Assembly: GCA_026125215.1 (NCBI GenBank)
Contig: JAHCLN010000007.1
Span: 1 to 47,473 of the forward strand
Direction of reading: 5' to 3'
From: Opitutaceae bacterium
GTDB taxonomy: Bacteria > Verrucomicrobiota > Verrucomicrobiia > Opitutales > Opitutaceae
DNA: 47,473 nucleotides
A program made the translations under genes and the position numbers. The notes under the pieces were generated by a model that was given only the letters and a program-made list of their open reading frames with translations, made no database searches and had not been told where the DNA came from. Position 1 is the first letter of the stretch. Every line of letters begins with the position of its first letter. This document shows, piece by piece, positions 8,567 to 16,316 of the stretch.

Positions 8567-9535
8567 ATGAAATCCTCCCCTCCCTTCTGGACCCGGCTCG
8601 GCCAGGGCCGGCATGTCCGGCGCATCGGCTCCGGCAGCCCGGCCTTCACCGCCCTCGTCCTGCGCGGCCGGCCCGGTCCGGTCGCGGTGATCAACGGCGG
8701 CACGCACGGCGACGAATACGAAGGGCCGACCGTCCTGCAGGAGCTGGCCGCGCAGATCCGGCCGGACCGGCTGCAGGGCACCCTCGTCATCATCCCGGTG
8801 CTCCACGAGGCCGCGTTTTTTGCCGGCACGCGCTGCCATCCGCAGGATGGCAGCAACCTCGCCCGGGTCTTTCCGGGCAATCCGCGGGGCAACCACGCGG
8901 AACGGGTGGCCGCCCTGTTTCTCGACCGGGTGCTCCGGCACGCGGACTATTACCTGGACCTGCACAGCGGCGGCACCGCCTACGACCTGCTGCCCTGGTC
9001 TGGCTACATGCTGACCGGCCGGGCGGAGCTCGACGCGGTCCAGCACCGCATGGCCCGGTGCTTCGACGACTACTGGTGCTGGGGCAGCCATTATGCGCCG
9101 GGGCGCACGCTCAGCGCCGCGGCCGCCGCCCAAGTGCCGGCCATCTATACCGAATCGCGCGGCGCGGGCGGCGTGCACCCCGCCGACCGCGCCGCCCTGC
9201 ACCGCGGACTCCGGCATTTTCTCGTTGCGTTCGGTTTTGTGCGCGGCGCGCGCCCGCGCCTGAAAAACCCGCCGGTGCGGATCGCCCGCCACAAGGAGGA
9301 GGCCCATCTCCAGCTGCACCACCCCGCGCCGGCCGACGGCCTGTTCATTCCCGCCGTCGCTGTCGGCGACACCTTGGTGCGGCGCGGTATCATCGGGTGG
9401 CTGCATCCGCTGGGCCCGGCGCCGGCCATCACCATCCGCGCCGGTCACAACGGCACTTTGGTCTGCCTGCGGCGCCAGCGGTCGGTCCGGAAAGGCGACG
9501 CGCTCGCGACCTTGGTGGCGCTCCCGCGGCGATGA
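8567..9535 (+). CDS. Succinylglutamate desuccinylase/aspartoacylase-family deacylase (M14)
   Basis: A 322-residue zinc hydrolase of the AstE/AspA branch of the M14 family. The zinc ligands are visible: GGTHGDEYEG gives H47 and E50, and YLDLHSGG gives H133. The usual downstream IYTESRGAG supplies a candidate catalytic glutamate. The last 80 residues form a small beta-rich domain typical of the family. Members remove acyl groups from N-acyl amino acids or similar amides. I chose the ATG at 8567 because homology begins there; the longer frame from 8396 runs through the intergenic region. Its stop overlaps the start of the flavin oxidase (ATGA), indicating coupled translation and a shared pathway, perhaps deacylation followed by oxidation of the released amine. 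Confidence 0.85.
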   Translation: MKSSPPFWTRLGQGRHVRRIGSGSPAFTALVLRGRPGPVAVINGGTHGDEYEGPTVLQELAAQIRPDRLQGTLVIIPVLHEAAFFAGTRCHPQDGSNLARVFPGNPRGNHAERVAALFLDRVLRHADYYLDLHSGGTAYDLLPWSGYMLTGRAELDAVQHRMARCFDDYWCWGSHYAPGRTLSAAAAAQVPAIYTESRGAGGVHPADRAALHRGLRHFLVAFGFVRGARPRLKNPPVRIARHKEEAHLQLHHPAPADGLFIPAVAVGDTLVRRGIIGWLHPLGPAPAITIRAGHNGTLVCLRRQRSVRKGDALATLVALPRR

Positions 9536-10707
9536 GCGCTGCGCGCATCGCGGTGGTGGGCTCCGGGGTGCTGGGTGCCTGGGCCGCCCGGAGCCTGCAG
9601 CTCCGAGGCGCGCGGGTCACGCTGGTCGATGCCTGGGGGCCCGCCCACTCGCGCGCGTCCTCCGGCGACGAGACGCGCATCATCCGCGGCGCCTACGGGG
9701 ACCAGCCCCACTACGTCGAGCTGACGGACCGGAGTTTCCACCTCTGGGAGGAGCTCGGGGCCGGCGGCCGGCCCCTGCTTGAGCGCATCGGTGCCCTGTG
9801 GCTGTTCGGCGAGGACGACAGCTTTGTCACCCGGGCGCGACCGCATCTCGAGCGCTGGCGTTTTCCCATCGAGCCGCTGGAAGCCGCGGCGGCCCGGAAG
9901 CGGTTTCCGCAGATCCGCTGGGACGGCGTGGTTTCCGCCTATTATGAAAGCCGGGCCGGGCTCATTCATGCGCGCCGCGCCGTGCGCGAGCTGGTGGCCC
10001 GTTTTGTCGGGGCGGGCGGCGAATTGCGCACCGCCCGCGTGCAGCCTCGCGTCGACCGCCGGGCGGACCGGGGCGGAGTCCGCCTGGCCGACGGGAGCGT
10101 GCTGGAAGCCGACCGCTGGGTCTTCGCCGCCGGCCCCTGGCTGGGCGAGCTGTTTCCCGAGTGGATCGGACCCTGGCTGCGCCCCACCCGGCAGGAGGTC
10201 TTTTACTTCGGAACGCCCGCCGGCGATGCGTGCTTCACCGGGGCGGCGCTGCCCGTCTGGATCGACAACGCCCGCGGCAGCTGGTATGGCATCCCGGGCA
10301 ACGAGGACCGGGGGTTCAAGATTTCGGCCAACGATCTCGGCGAGGTGGTCGATCCGACCACGGTCGAACGGACGCCGGATGCCTCACGCCTGCAACGCGC
10401 GCGGGCCCACCTGGGTTTCCGGTTTCCCGCGCTGGCGAACGCGCCGTTGCTGGAGTCGCGCGTCTGCCAGTATGAGAACACCCCGGACCGCGACCTGCTG
10501 ATCGATTTCTCCCCGGAAGATCCCAACACCCTGGTCATCGGCGGGGGCTCCGGCCATGCTTTCAAGCTGGGGCCGGCCCTCGGCGAACTGGTTGCGCGGA
10601 TCACGCTGGGCGAAATGCCGCCGCCGGCCATTTTTCAGACCGGCCGTTTTGCCGCCTGGCCGCCGGATGACCCGCGGCTACAGGCCTTCGCGGCCCTGCA
10701 GCGGTGA
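9532..10707 (+). CDS. FAD-dependent amine oxidase, sarcosine oxidase/DAO family
   Basis: A 391-residue flavoenzyme. The N-terminus IAVVGSGVLGAWAA is a Rossmann dinucleotide motif ending in an acidic residue (LVDAW). The family signature SRASSGDETRIIRGAY follows, then FAAGPWLGELFPEW, and near the end GGGSGHAFKLGPALGEL. A cysteine (C312) in RVCQYENTPDRDLLID aligns with the cysteine that holds FAD covalently in monomeric sarcosine oxidase and N-methyltryptophan oxidase. Oxidation of a secondary amine or N-methyl amino acid with release of peroxide is expected; the substrate is unknown. The start ATG overlaps the stop of the deacylase gene by four bases. It ends 16 bases from a convergent SDR gene. 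Confidence 0.9.
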   Translation: MSAARIAVVGSGVLGAWAARSLQLRGARVTLVDAWGPAHSRASSGDETRIIRGAYGDQPHYVELTDRSFHLWEELGAGGRPLLERIGALWLFGEDDSFVTRARPHLERWRFPIEPLEAAAARKRFPQIRWDGVVSAYYESRAGLIHARRAVRELVARFVGAGGELRTARVQPRVDRRADRGGVRLADGSVLEADRWVFAAGPWLGELFPEWIGPWLRPTRQEVFYFGTPAGDACFTGAALPVWIDNARGSWYGIPGNEDRGFKISANDLGEVVDPTTVERTPDASRLQRARAHLGFRFPALANAPLLESRVCQYENTPDRDLLIDFSPEDPNTLVIGGGSGHAFKLGPALGELVARITLGEMPPPAIFQTGRFAAWPPDDPRLQAFAALQR

Positions 10708-10723
10708 GCGGACACGGCTCCTC

Positions 10724-11485
10724 TCAGGCCAGCAGGCCGCCGTCCACGACCACGGTCGTGCCCGTTACATAGCGCGCCCGGGAAGAAACGAGGAAGGCGA
10801 CCATCTCGCCGATATCGGACGGCTGGCCCTGCCCCAGCGGTGTCTGTCCCGCCACATCGTTCTGCAGGCCCTTGGCCTTGAGTTCCTGGAGCAGCTTTTC
10901 GTAGGTGTCGGTCCAGATGTCGCCGGGGGCCACGGCCACCACCCGGATGTGATGCGGCGCAAGTTCCTTGGCCATGGATTGGGCCAGGTTGGAAAGCGCG
11001 GCCTTGGTCGCGGCATACACGGATGCATTGAGCTGCGGCCGGAGGGCGTTGATGGAGGAAATGTGGACGATGACGCCGCCCGTGCCCTGGGCGCGCATGA
11101 TCCGGCCGGCGGCCACGGAAAGCTGGATCACGCCGCGCAGATTCACCGCGAGAATCCGGTCGATCGCCGCATCGTCCAGGTCAAGGAAGGCGCCGCCGGC
11201 ACCGGCGCCGCTGAGCGCGGCGTTGTTGACCAGGACATCCAGCCCGCCCAGCGCCTCGACCGCGGCCGCGACCAGACGGCGGCAATCTTCGGGCCGGCCC
11301 TGATCATAGGCCACCGCGGTCACCCGGCCCGGGTGGCGGGCCACGAGCGTGGCGGCCACCGCCGGATCGGGCTGGCCGACGACCACGGCGGCCCCATCGC
11401 GCACGAGGCATTCCGTGATGGCCCGGCCGATGTTGGTGGCGCCACCCGTGACCAGCGCACGCAACTGGGTGCCGGCGGAAGCCAT
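10724..11485 (-). CDS. Short-chain dehydrogenase/reductase
   Basis: A 253-residue classical SDR. ALVTGGATNIGRAI is the cofactor motif (TGGxxxIG), followed by LVNNAALSG and the active site S...Y-x-x-x-K in ISSINALRPQLNASVYAATK. The C-terminal segment VAPGDIWTD and the end VVVDGGLLA are typical of the 3-oxoacyl-ACP reductase-like subgroup used on sugars, polyols and sugar acids. The first in-frame ATG after the stop of the aldolase gene, at 11485, fits the usual start; the gap is four bases, so it is in one operon with the aldolase. A dehydrogenase-aldolase pair fits oxidation of a sugar acid and cleavage of the keto-deoxy product; this is inference. Confidence 0.92.
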   Translation of the reverse strand: MASAGTQLRALVTGGATNIGRAITECLVRDGAAVVVGQPDPAVAATLVARHPGRVTAVAYDQGRPEDCRRLVAAAVEALGGLDVLVNNAALSGAGAGGAFLDLDDAAIDRILAVNLRGVIQLSVAAGRIMRAQGTGGVIVHISSINALRPQLNASVYAATKAALSNLAQSMAKELAPHHIRVVAVAPGDIWTDTYEKLLQELKAKGLQNDVAGQTPLGQGQPSDIGEMVAFLVSSRARYVTGTTVVVDGGLLA

Positions 11486-11489
11486 GGCG

Positions 11490-12305
11490 TCAGTAAGCCT
11501 TGCCCGCCGGTGCGGGCGCCCGGGCGTGCAGACCGAGGGCCTTTTCAAAATTGGCGCGATAGCGCTGCTGCATCGAGTAAGCCACCGCCTCGAAATCGCT
11601 GCCGTGGGCGATGAAGCGCGCGCCCTGGGCCATGATGGCCGCCATGTCCTCCGGGTTGCCGGAAGGCCGGCCCCAATGGATGCCGTGGCGCGCCGCCGCC
11701 GCGGCGATCCGCGCCTGCGCCGCCTGCATCTTGGGTTCCGCCCAGTTCAGCGGACACCCCAGCCGCAGCGCCAGATCCCCGGGACCGATGAACAGGACGT
11801 CCACGCCTTTGACCGCGGCGATGGCCTCGACATTCTCGAGGGCTTCGAGCGTCTCGATCTGAACGGCGATCAGCGTCTCGCGGTTGGCCTCCGCCGGATA
11901 TTTCTCCGTTCCCGACAAGTAGAAATTGTTGTCCAGCCCCGCCCCGTCCAGTCCGCGCTGGCCCAAGGGCGGAAACTTGAGCGCATCGACCAGGTGCCGC
12001 GCGGCCTCCACCGTGGAAACGTGCGGGACCAGCACCCCGGTGGCACCCATCTCGAGGAGCTGGTAGAGCTGGGTCTTGCCCAGCACCGTGGGCCGCACGA
12101 TGCAGTCGATGTCGGCGAGGTGATGCATCGCAATCAGGCGCTGCATCTCCCGGTTGTCCCAGGTGTTGTGCTCATTATCCAGCCAGATGCCGTCGTAGCC
12201 GGCCTGCGCCGCGTGGGCCGGATACATGCTGCTGGGATTGTAGAGACAGCACACTCGGGCCGTTTGTCCGGCCCTGAGCCGGGCCAAAGTCTTGGATGCT
12301 CGCAT
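11490..12305 (-). CDS. HpcH/HpaI-family class II aldolase
   Basis: A 271-residue metal-dependent aldolase-type protein. The order of motifs fits the family: WLDNEHNTWD near the N-terminus (acidic metal-site strand), IVRPT with the substrate arginine, GATGVLVPHVSTVEAA, AVQIETLEALENVEAI with the metal-binding glutamate, and VLFIGPGDLALRLG. Such enzymes cleave 4-hydroxy-2-ketoacids or 2-keto-3-deoxy sugar acids to pyruvate and an aldehyde. Start is uncertain: 12305 is preferred because it lies just ahead of the conserved LRAGQ segment, but 12344 is possible and neither has a strong ribosome binding site. The SDR gene follows after four bases. Confidence 0.9.
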   Translation of the reverse strand: MRASKTLARLRAGQTARVCCLYNPSSMYPAHAAQAGYDGIWLDNEHNTWDNREMQRLIAMHHLADIDCIVRPTVLGKTQLYQLLEMGATGVLVPHVSTVEAARHLVDALKFPPLGQRGLDGAGLDNNFYLSGTEKYPAEANRETLIAVQIETLEALENVEAIAAVKGVDVLFIGPGDLALRLGCPLNWAEPKMQAAQARIAAAAARHGIHWGRPSGNPEDMAAIMAQGARFIAHGSDFEAVAYSMQQRYRANFEKALGLHARAPAPAGKAY

Positions 12306-12443
12306 GATTGGTTGAGGGGAAACGAATGGTTGAACCGCGGGCATGGTCAAGATGGCCAGCGCGGCGCGGATACCGGGCATAGGGACGGAATCCGCCCCCC
12401 CTTCCCAGCGCCAACCGCTGGTAAGGTGATCTAACCTGCCGGC

Positions 12444-13241
12444 TCAGTCCGCCACAACCCAGAGCGAGTGGCGGGCCGTGACGCGACGCACCTCGCCGAA
12501 GTGATGCACCGCCACGTCGTGCCCCTCCAGCCGGGTCGGCTTGCTGACCAGGAATTCCGCCCAGTCGCCGCCTAGGTGCGCCACATAGGCCAGGTGCAGC
12601 CGCTCAATCGGCGCGGGGCCCGTGGCCTCCCCGTGATAGAGCACAGGGCCGGTATCGACCTGATAGTAGCGGTGGCGTTCGCTGAAGTTCACGGTCTTGA
12701 CGGGATACTCGAGCAGCACTTCGCCGCCCGGCACCGCATAGGCCGTGCGGGCGACCACTTCGCGGTCCCCGGACAACACTGCGATGATCCCGTCAATGTC
12801 ATCTATCCGCCGTGCGGTGCGCCGACGCAGCTTCAACTCGTGGGTCTCGAAGGCTTGCACCGGATCAATGCACTGGCGCTCGGGCTGCGGCCCGAGGCTC
12901 GGCGGATGCAGCATCACGCCCTTGTCCGCCTTGTCCCAGCGCTTGATCACCATGAACTCGTCCGCGCTGCTCACCGCGCACATGTCGGCGTTCGGCTGCA
13001 TCCAGACATCGCGCTCGACGAACACCTGCTCCGTCTTGCAGGAGGCGCCCAGCCCATAGACCCCGGTTCCCCCGGGCCGGAAATGGGTCATGAGGCATTC
13101 CAGCGGCATGCGCACATTGTTCAGGGTGGTCGGCGGCGGCTGGGAAACGGTCAAGAGCGGCTTCTTGGTGGTATCGTGCCGCCAGCGGATGTAGGAACGC
13201 GCAAAATCGCAGACCTGGGTGGTTTCCTCGGATGATTTCAT
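12444..13241 (-). CDS. Hypothetical protein of unknown family
   Basis: A soluble 265-residue protein that I do not recognise. The sequence is well formed and shows coding character throughout. It is rich in aromatic and histidine residues in the C-terminal half (ERHRYYQVDTGPVLYHGE, VHHFGEVRRV), with no signal peptide or membrane segment. The predicted make-up is mostly beta, with segments such as GVYGLGASCKTEQVFVERDVW and VLLEYPVKTVNFS. The ATG at 13241 is chosen over the TTG two codons upstream. It lies 138 bases before the aldolase gene on the same strand and 112 bases after the kelch gene, so it may share the sugar-acid gene set. No function is proposed. Confidence 0.7.
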   Translation of the reverse strand: MKSSEETTQVCDFARSYIRWRHDTTKKPLLTVSQPPPTTLNNVRMPLECLMTHFRPGGTGVYGLGASCKTEQVFVERDVWMQPNADMCAVSSADEFMVIKRWDKADKGVMLHPPSLGPQPERQCIDPVQAFETHELKLRRRTARRIDDIDGIIAVLSGDREVVARTAYAVPGGEVLLEYPVKTVNFSERHRYYQVDTGPVLYHGEATGPAPIERLHLAYVAHLGGDWAEFLVSKPTRLEGHDVAVHHFGEVRRVTARHSLWVVAD

Positions 13242-13353
13242 GGGCAAGGACGAAAAAAGGCGGACTGTTGATCAGCGCGGCGGACGGCCACCGCAACGGG
13301 GCGGCGCTGGTCAGTAGGGCTGGCCATCGCCCATGCGCCGGCTAACACGGGAC

Positions 13354-14955
13354 TCACTCCGGCCTTTCATCCGGCTGCCAGTGCCAGACATGGGGGGTGC
13401 GCACACCCCCGCGCGGCTCGCCCGATGGAATAACCCAGCCGTCCTGCCAGCGGAGCGCGGGGCTGGTGACCACCGGCTCGGGCCAGGCCTCCGGCCACAG
13501 CTCCCAGGTCCGCTTTTCCGCGTCGAAGTGGAGGATGTCGTCAGGCAGGGGCGCCTCGCGGGGCAGCTTGCCAACCTGGGTCCCATCCACGCCGCCGAGC
13601 ACCAAAAAGCCGCGGGCCGCGACGACCGCGGGCGCGGCCGTCACCGACCAGGGCAGGTCCGGCAAACGTTCCCATTCGCCCGTTTCGACCCGGTAACGGT
13701 AGGCGTCGCGCAAATATTCCGCCGCAGCCTTGCCGGCCGCATCGGTCGCGAGATGCAGCCCGCTGACCAGATAAATCCAACCATCAACGGCGGCCATCAC
13801 CGCCAGCGTCCGCGTCGGCCCGGGCCAAGGCGGCAGCTCGGTCCACCCCGCGGATGCCTTCGCGGGATCGTAAACCAAAAAGCGGTGCAAGCTCGCGCGC
13901 GGCGTGGTCCCGCCGGCACCGCCAGCTACATAAACGCGGCCCGCCCACTCCACCGCAGCCGCTTGGGTGACCGGTTGCGGCAAGCGCGGCAGCGCGGTGG
14001 TCTCAGCTTCGCGTCCGTTCCACCGGAGCAGGAACGCATCGTCGCGCAGACCTGCCGGGTTTTCGCCGCCCGCCACCAGCACGCCGTCGGCCAATGATGT
14101 CACCGCCGCATAGCCGCGCGGCTCGGGCAGCCGCCCGGCCGACCGCCAGGATTTCTCACCGAGCGGCAGTGCAAACAGCTCGTCGTAGGTGACCCGCTTG
14201 CCGCCCGCCCACGGCGGAGCGTCGGGAAAATTTGTGCCGCCTCCCGCTAAGAGCACATCGCGGTGAATCCCCGCCACGATTCCTGCCACCCCGGGCCCGA
14301 GGGGAAAGTCAGCCAAGCGGCGCCAGTTGACTCGCACTTGCTCCGCGACCGGCCATGTCAGCCGGACAACCCGACATTGGGCATCGGCCGCGACATAGGC
14401 CGCCACGATCTCTTCCACCCCACCCGCCACCGCGGCCGCTTCGACCGTCGTCCCCAGTGGATCCGCGGCAAAGCCAATATCACGGGACTGCCCTTCTTCA
14501 CGGAGGGTCACGACCAGCGGGGCACTCGGAAAGGCGGGCTGTCGTCCCGGCACGCGGGTCCCTGAACGCACCCCGAGGAGCTTCCCCTCCCAGGGCATGG
14601 CGGCCAAGAGTCCTTCGGGTGGGGCAGCATGCGGCAGTGGCGCTCCGGGCGCGGGCGCCGACCATGTCCTGCCGCCGTCAACCGAAAAGGAGCGGACGCC
14701 GGTCCCGTCCGGCGCCGACCATGCGGCCACATAGGCCGAAGGCCCCGTGCGCATGAGGCCGACTGCGGGCGACGCGAGCGATGCCGGGCCCACCACCACC
14801 GGATCCATCCTGGTCATGGCCGGTCGGGATTGTTCGTCCCCCATCCCCGCGGGCCGCGCCCCCACGCCGACCCAAGCCAAGCAGCAGAGGGCAAACACGG
14901 CGGCCCGGCGGCCGGAATTTCTGGCGAACGATGCTGCATTTGGCGGCCGTTTCAT
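13354..14955 (-). CDS. Kelch-repeat mutarotase (NanM-like, cyclically permuted) with N-terminal Asp-box region
   Basis: A 533-residue exported protein. A basic start (RRAAVFALCCLAWVGVG) gives a signal peptide of about 35 residues. The N-terminal part holds one sialidase-type Asp-box, SVDGGRTW at residues 91-98. From about residue 235 the sequence becomes a kelch beta-propeller: AGGGTNFPDAPPWAGGKR is the hallmark of N-acetylneuraminate epimerase-like mutarotases, followed by blades with LVAGGENPAG, YVAGGAGG, YLVSGLHL and LVLGGVDGT. NanM-type enzymes equilibrate anomers of sialic acid in the periplasm. The start overlaps the stop of the upstream NanA-like lyase by four bases, which strongly supports a shared pathway. 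The N-terminal extension makes it longer than plain NanM. Confidence 0.85.
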   Translation of the reverse strand: MKRPPNAASFARNSGRRAAVFALCCLAWVGVGARPAGMGDEQSRPAMTRMDPVVVGPASLASPAVGLMRTGPSAYVAAWSAPDGTGVRSFSVDGGRTWSAPAPGAPLPHAAPPEGLLAAMPWEGKLLGVRSGTRVPGRQPAFPSAPLVVTLREEGQSRDIGFAADPLGTTVEAAAVAGGVEEIVAAYVAADAQCRVVRLTWPVAEQVRVNWRRLADFPLGPGVAGIVAGIHRDVLLAGGGTNFPDAPPWAGGKRVTYDELFALPLGEKSWRSAGRLPEPRGYAAVTSLADGVLVAGGENPAGLRDDAFLLRWNGREAETTALPRLPQPVTQAAAVEWAGRVYVAGGAGGTTPRASLHRFLVYDPAKASAGWTELPPWPGPTRTLAVMAAVDGWIYLVSGLHLATDAAGKAAAEYLRDAYRYRVETGEWERLPDLPWSVTAAPAVVAARGFLVLGGVDGTQVGKLPREAPLPDDILHFDAEKRTWELWPEAWPEPVVTSPALRWQDGWVIPSGEPRGGVRTPHVWHWQPDERPE

Positions 14956-15890
14956 CCGGTCGTGGGCCCACGGCCCGCGGCGCCGGCGCCGGGCCGGTTC
15001 GCAAAGTGGCGGTCTATGAAATCCCGGCATTCCGGCGTCAGGGGATACTCGAGGAAACTGGCGGTCGTGGCAAAAAGCCCCTGCACCACGAGGGCGTATT
15101 TGAGGCCGGTCAGCCAGCAGGCCAGCGCCTTGCCGCCGTAGATGCCGCGCAGCAGCGCGATCATCTCCTGCTCGACCTCGTGCGCCTCCGCCGGCCGGCC
15201 CGCCTGCAGCAGCGCGATCATCCGCACCAGCATGGGCGCCGTGATCACCGCACCTCCCAGCATCAGTCCGTCGTAGCCTGCCTGAAGGTATTCAAGGCCG
15301 TTGAATTCGTCGCCGCAAAACAGGCGCAGCTCCGGCCTTTCGGCCCGGATCGCCAGCGCGAGCTTTCGGCGCTCCGGATCCGCGGAGCTGTCCTTCACGA
15401 GGGCAAGGTTGGGCAGGAGGTAAATGTCGCGGAACTGTTCCGCCGGAATGGAAAACGCGCGCCCCCTGCCCAGGTCGTAAAGTCCCACCGGCAGCGGACT
15501 GTTCGTGATCGTGGTGCGGTAAAACTCAAGCACCCGCTCTTCGGTCGCATTCATCATGCTGAGCGGCGGCGCAATGATCCCGTAGTCAGCCCCGGCATCC
15601 TGGGCCGCCCGAATGTTGTCGAGCACACGAGGCCTGGAGTTATCCGACACCTGCACTGCCAGTTTCAGTCGGCCTTGGGCAAACCGCGACGCCGTCCGCA
15701 CCAACCGGACCCGCTCCCGATCCGGCAACCACGGACCTTCCCCACACGTTCCGCCAAGGAATAGTCCGGTGACTCCCTGTTCGATTGAGTTCTGCAAGGT
15801 CCGCTCCAGCGACCGCTCGTCAATTTGCAGCTCCCGGGTCAACGGCGTGGGCAGCGCGGACCAGAGATGAACGGATCGGACAGGACTCAT
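14952..15890 (-). CDS. NanA/DapA-family aldolase (N-acetylneuraminate lyase or related 2-keto acid lyase)
   Basis: A 312-residue class I aldolase of the DHDPS superfamily. FLGGTCGEGPWL matches the GTTGE pyruvate-carboxyl loop, the Schiff-base lysine is K166 in NLALVKDSSAD, and the tyrosine of the active site is Y138 in GLYDLGRG. DapA itself usually has YNVPxR here, so a lyase acting on sialic acid or another 2-keto-3-deoxy acid is more likely than lysine biosynthesis. Coupling to the kelch mutarotase gene (four-base overlap) supports a sialate role. I chose the ATG at 15890 as the start of family similarity; the open frame continues upstream into the repeat region but has no family resemblance there. 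Confidence 0.88.
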   Translation of the reverse strand: MSPVRSVHLWSALPTPLTRELQIDERSLERTLQNSIEQGVTGLFLGGTCGEGPWLPDRERVRLVRTASRFAQGRLKLAVQVSDNSRPRVLDNIRAAQDAGADYGIIAPPLSMMNATEERVLEFYRTTITNSPLPVGLYDLGRGRAFSIPAEQFRDIYLLPNLALVKDSSADPERRKLALAIRAERPELRLFCGDEFNGLEYLQAGYDGLMLGGAVITAPMLVRMIALLQAGRPAEAHEVEQEMIALLRGIYGGKALACWLTGLKYALVVQGLFATTASFLEYPLTPECRDFIDRHFANRPGAGAAGRGPTTG

Positions 15891-16000
15891 GCCGGCACCT
15901 TGTGCCTGCGGCCGCGGTTTTACACTCCAATGCACCGGTAAGTTTTCCTGAGCAGCCGCCAGCGCCATGCCCGCCGGCCGGCCTCGCCGCCAAAACCAAA

Positions 16001-16022
16001 AACGCACCCGGGCGGGTGCGTT
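16001..16022 (-). terminator. Second copy of the tRNA-linked terminator hairpin
   Basis: A perfect 9-base-pair stem (aacgcaccc/gggtgcgtt) with a four-base loop, followed on the minus strand by TTTGGTTTTG. It has the same stem as the hairpin at 16164-16185 and differs only in the loop. It lies just beyond a partial copy of the tRNA-Glu 3' end, so the pair is a duplicated unit. Confidence 0.75.
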
Positions 16023-16026
16023 GTAG

Positions 16027-16047
16027 AGTGGCGCCCTCACGGGGAAT
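16027..16047 (-). repeat. Partial duplicate of the tRNA-Glu 3' end
   Basis: These 21 bases are identical to 16189-16209, the 3' end of the tRNA-Glu gene (CCA, discriminator, acceptor 3' strand and T-stem 3' strand). The copy has no D-arm or anticodon arm and cannot make a tRNA. Together with the adjacent hairpin it forms a direct repeat of roughly 47 bases, with the two copies 162 bases apart. Confidence 0.85.
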
Positions 16048-16111
16048 GGCTCGCGGCGTGGCCGCTCGGGGCTTTGCCCTCCGCCTGCGGCGGCCCCATC
16101 TCCGTCCCGCA

Positions 16112-16144
16112 TTCGCGGGACTCCGTCGAACCCCGCGGGGTTCG
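16112..16144. repeat. GC-rich palindromes between the two tRNA-end copies
   Basis: Two dyads lie side by side: tcccgc/gcggga with an attc loop near 16115-16130, and an 18-base perfect palindrome at 16127-16144 (cgaacccc plus gcggggttcg). They look like a short REP-type element. No open frame with coding character exists in 16048-16160. Confidence 0.5.
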
Positions 16145-16163
16145 CTTCCCCGGGCCAAAGCAA

Positions 16164-16185
16164 AACGCACCCTGGCGGGTGCGTT
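16164..16185 (-). terminator. Rho-independent terminator of tRNA-Glu
   Basis: A 9-base-pair perfect stem with a tggc loop sits five bases after the encoded CCA. On the minus strand the stem ends in TT and continues with TTG, giving a short T run. Position directly after the tRNA supports termination of its transcript. Confidence 0.75.
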
Positions 16186-16190
16186 GAAAG

Positions 16191-16265
16191 TGGCGCCCTC
16201 ACGGGGAATCGAACCCCGGTTTGGTCCTTGAGAGGGACCCGTCCTAGCCGCTAGACGATGAGGGC
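16191..16265 (-). tRNA. tRNA-Glu (anticodon CUC)
   Basis: The minus strand folds into a complete cloverleaf. The acceptor stem is GCCCTCA pairing with TGAGGGC. The D-arm is GTC-TAGCGGCTAG-GAC. The anticodon stem is GGTCC/GGACC with loop CTCTCAA, giving anticodon CTC. The T-arm is CGGGG-TTCGATT-CCCCG. The discriminator base is G, and CCA is encoded (16193-16191). A terminator follows. Anticodon CUC reads GAG, the main Glu codon expected in such a GC-rich genome. Confidence 0.96.
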
Positions 16266-16316
16266 GGAAGTGGTGGAGGGAGCAAAAAACGCGGCCGGGC
16301 GGCCGGCGTCAAGCGC

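Noticed and set aside
15785..16231. Small plus-strand frame ending in APSRGIEPRFGP
   Set aside because: This peptide is the familiar false translation of the antisense of a tRNA-Glu gene, not a protein.
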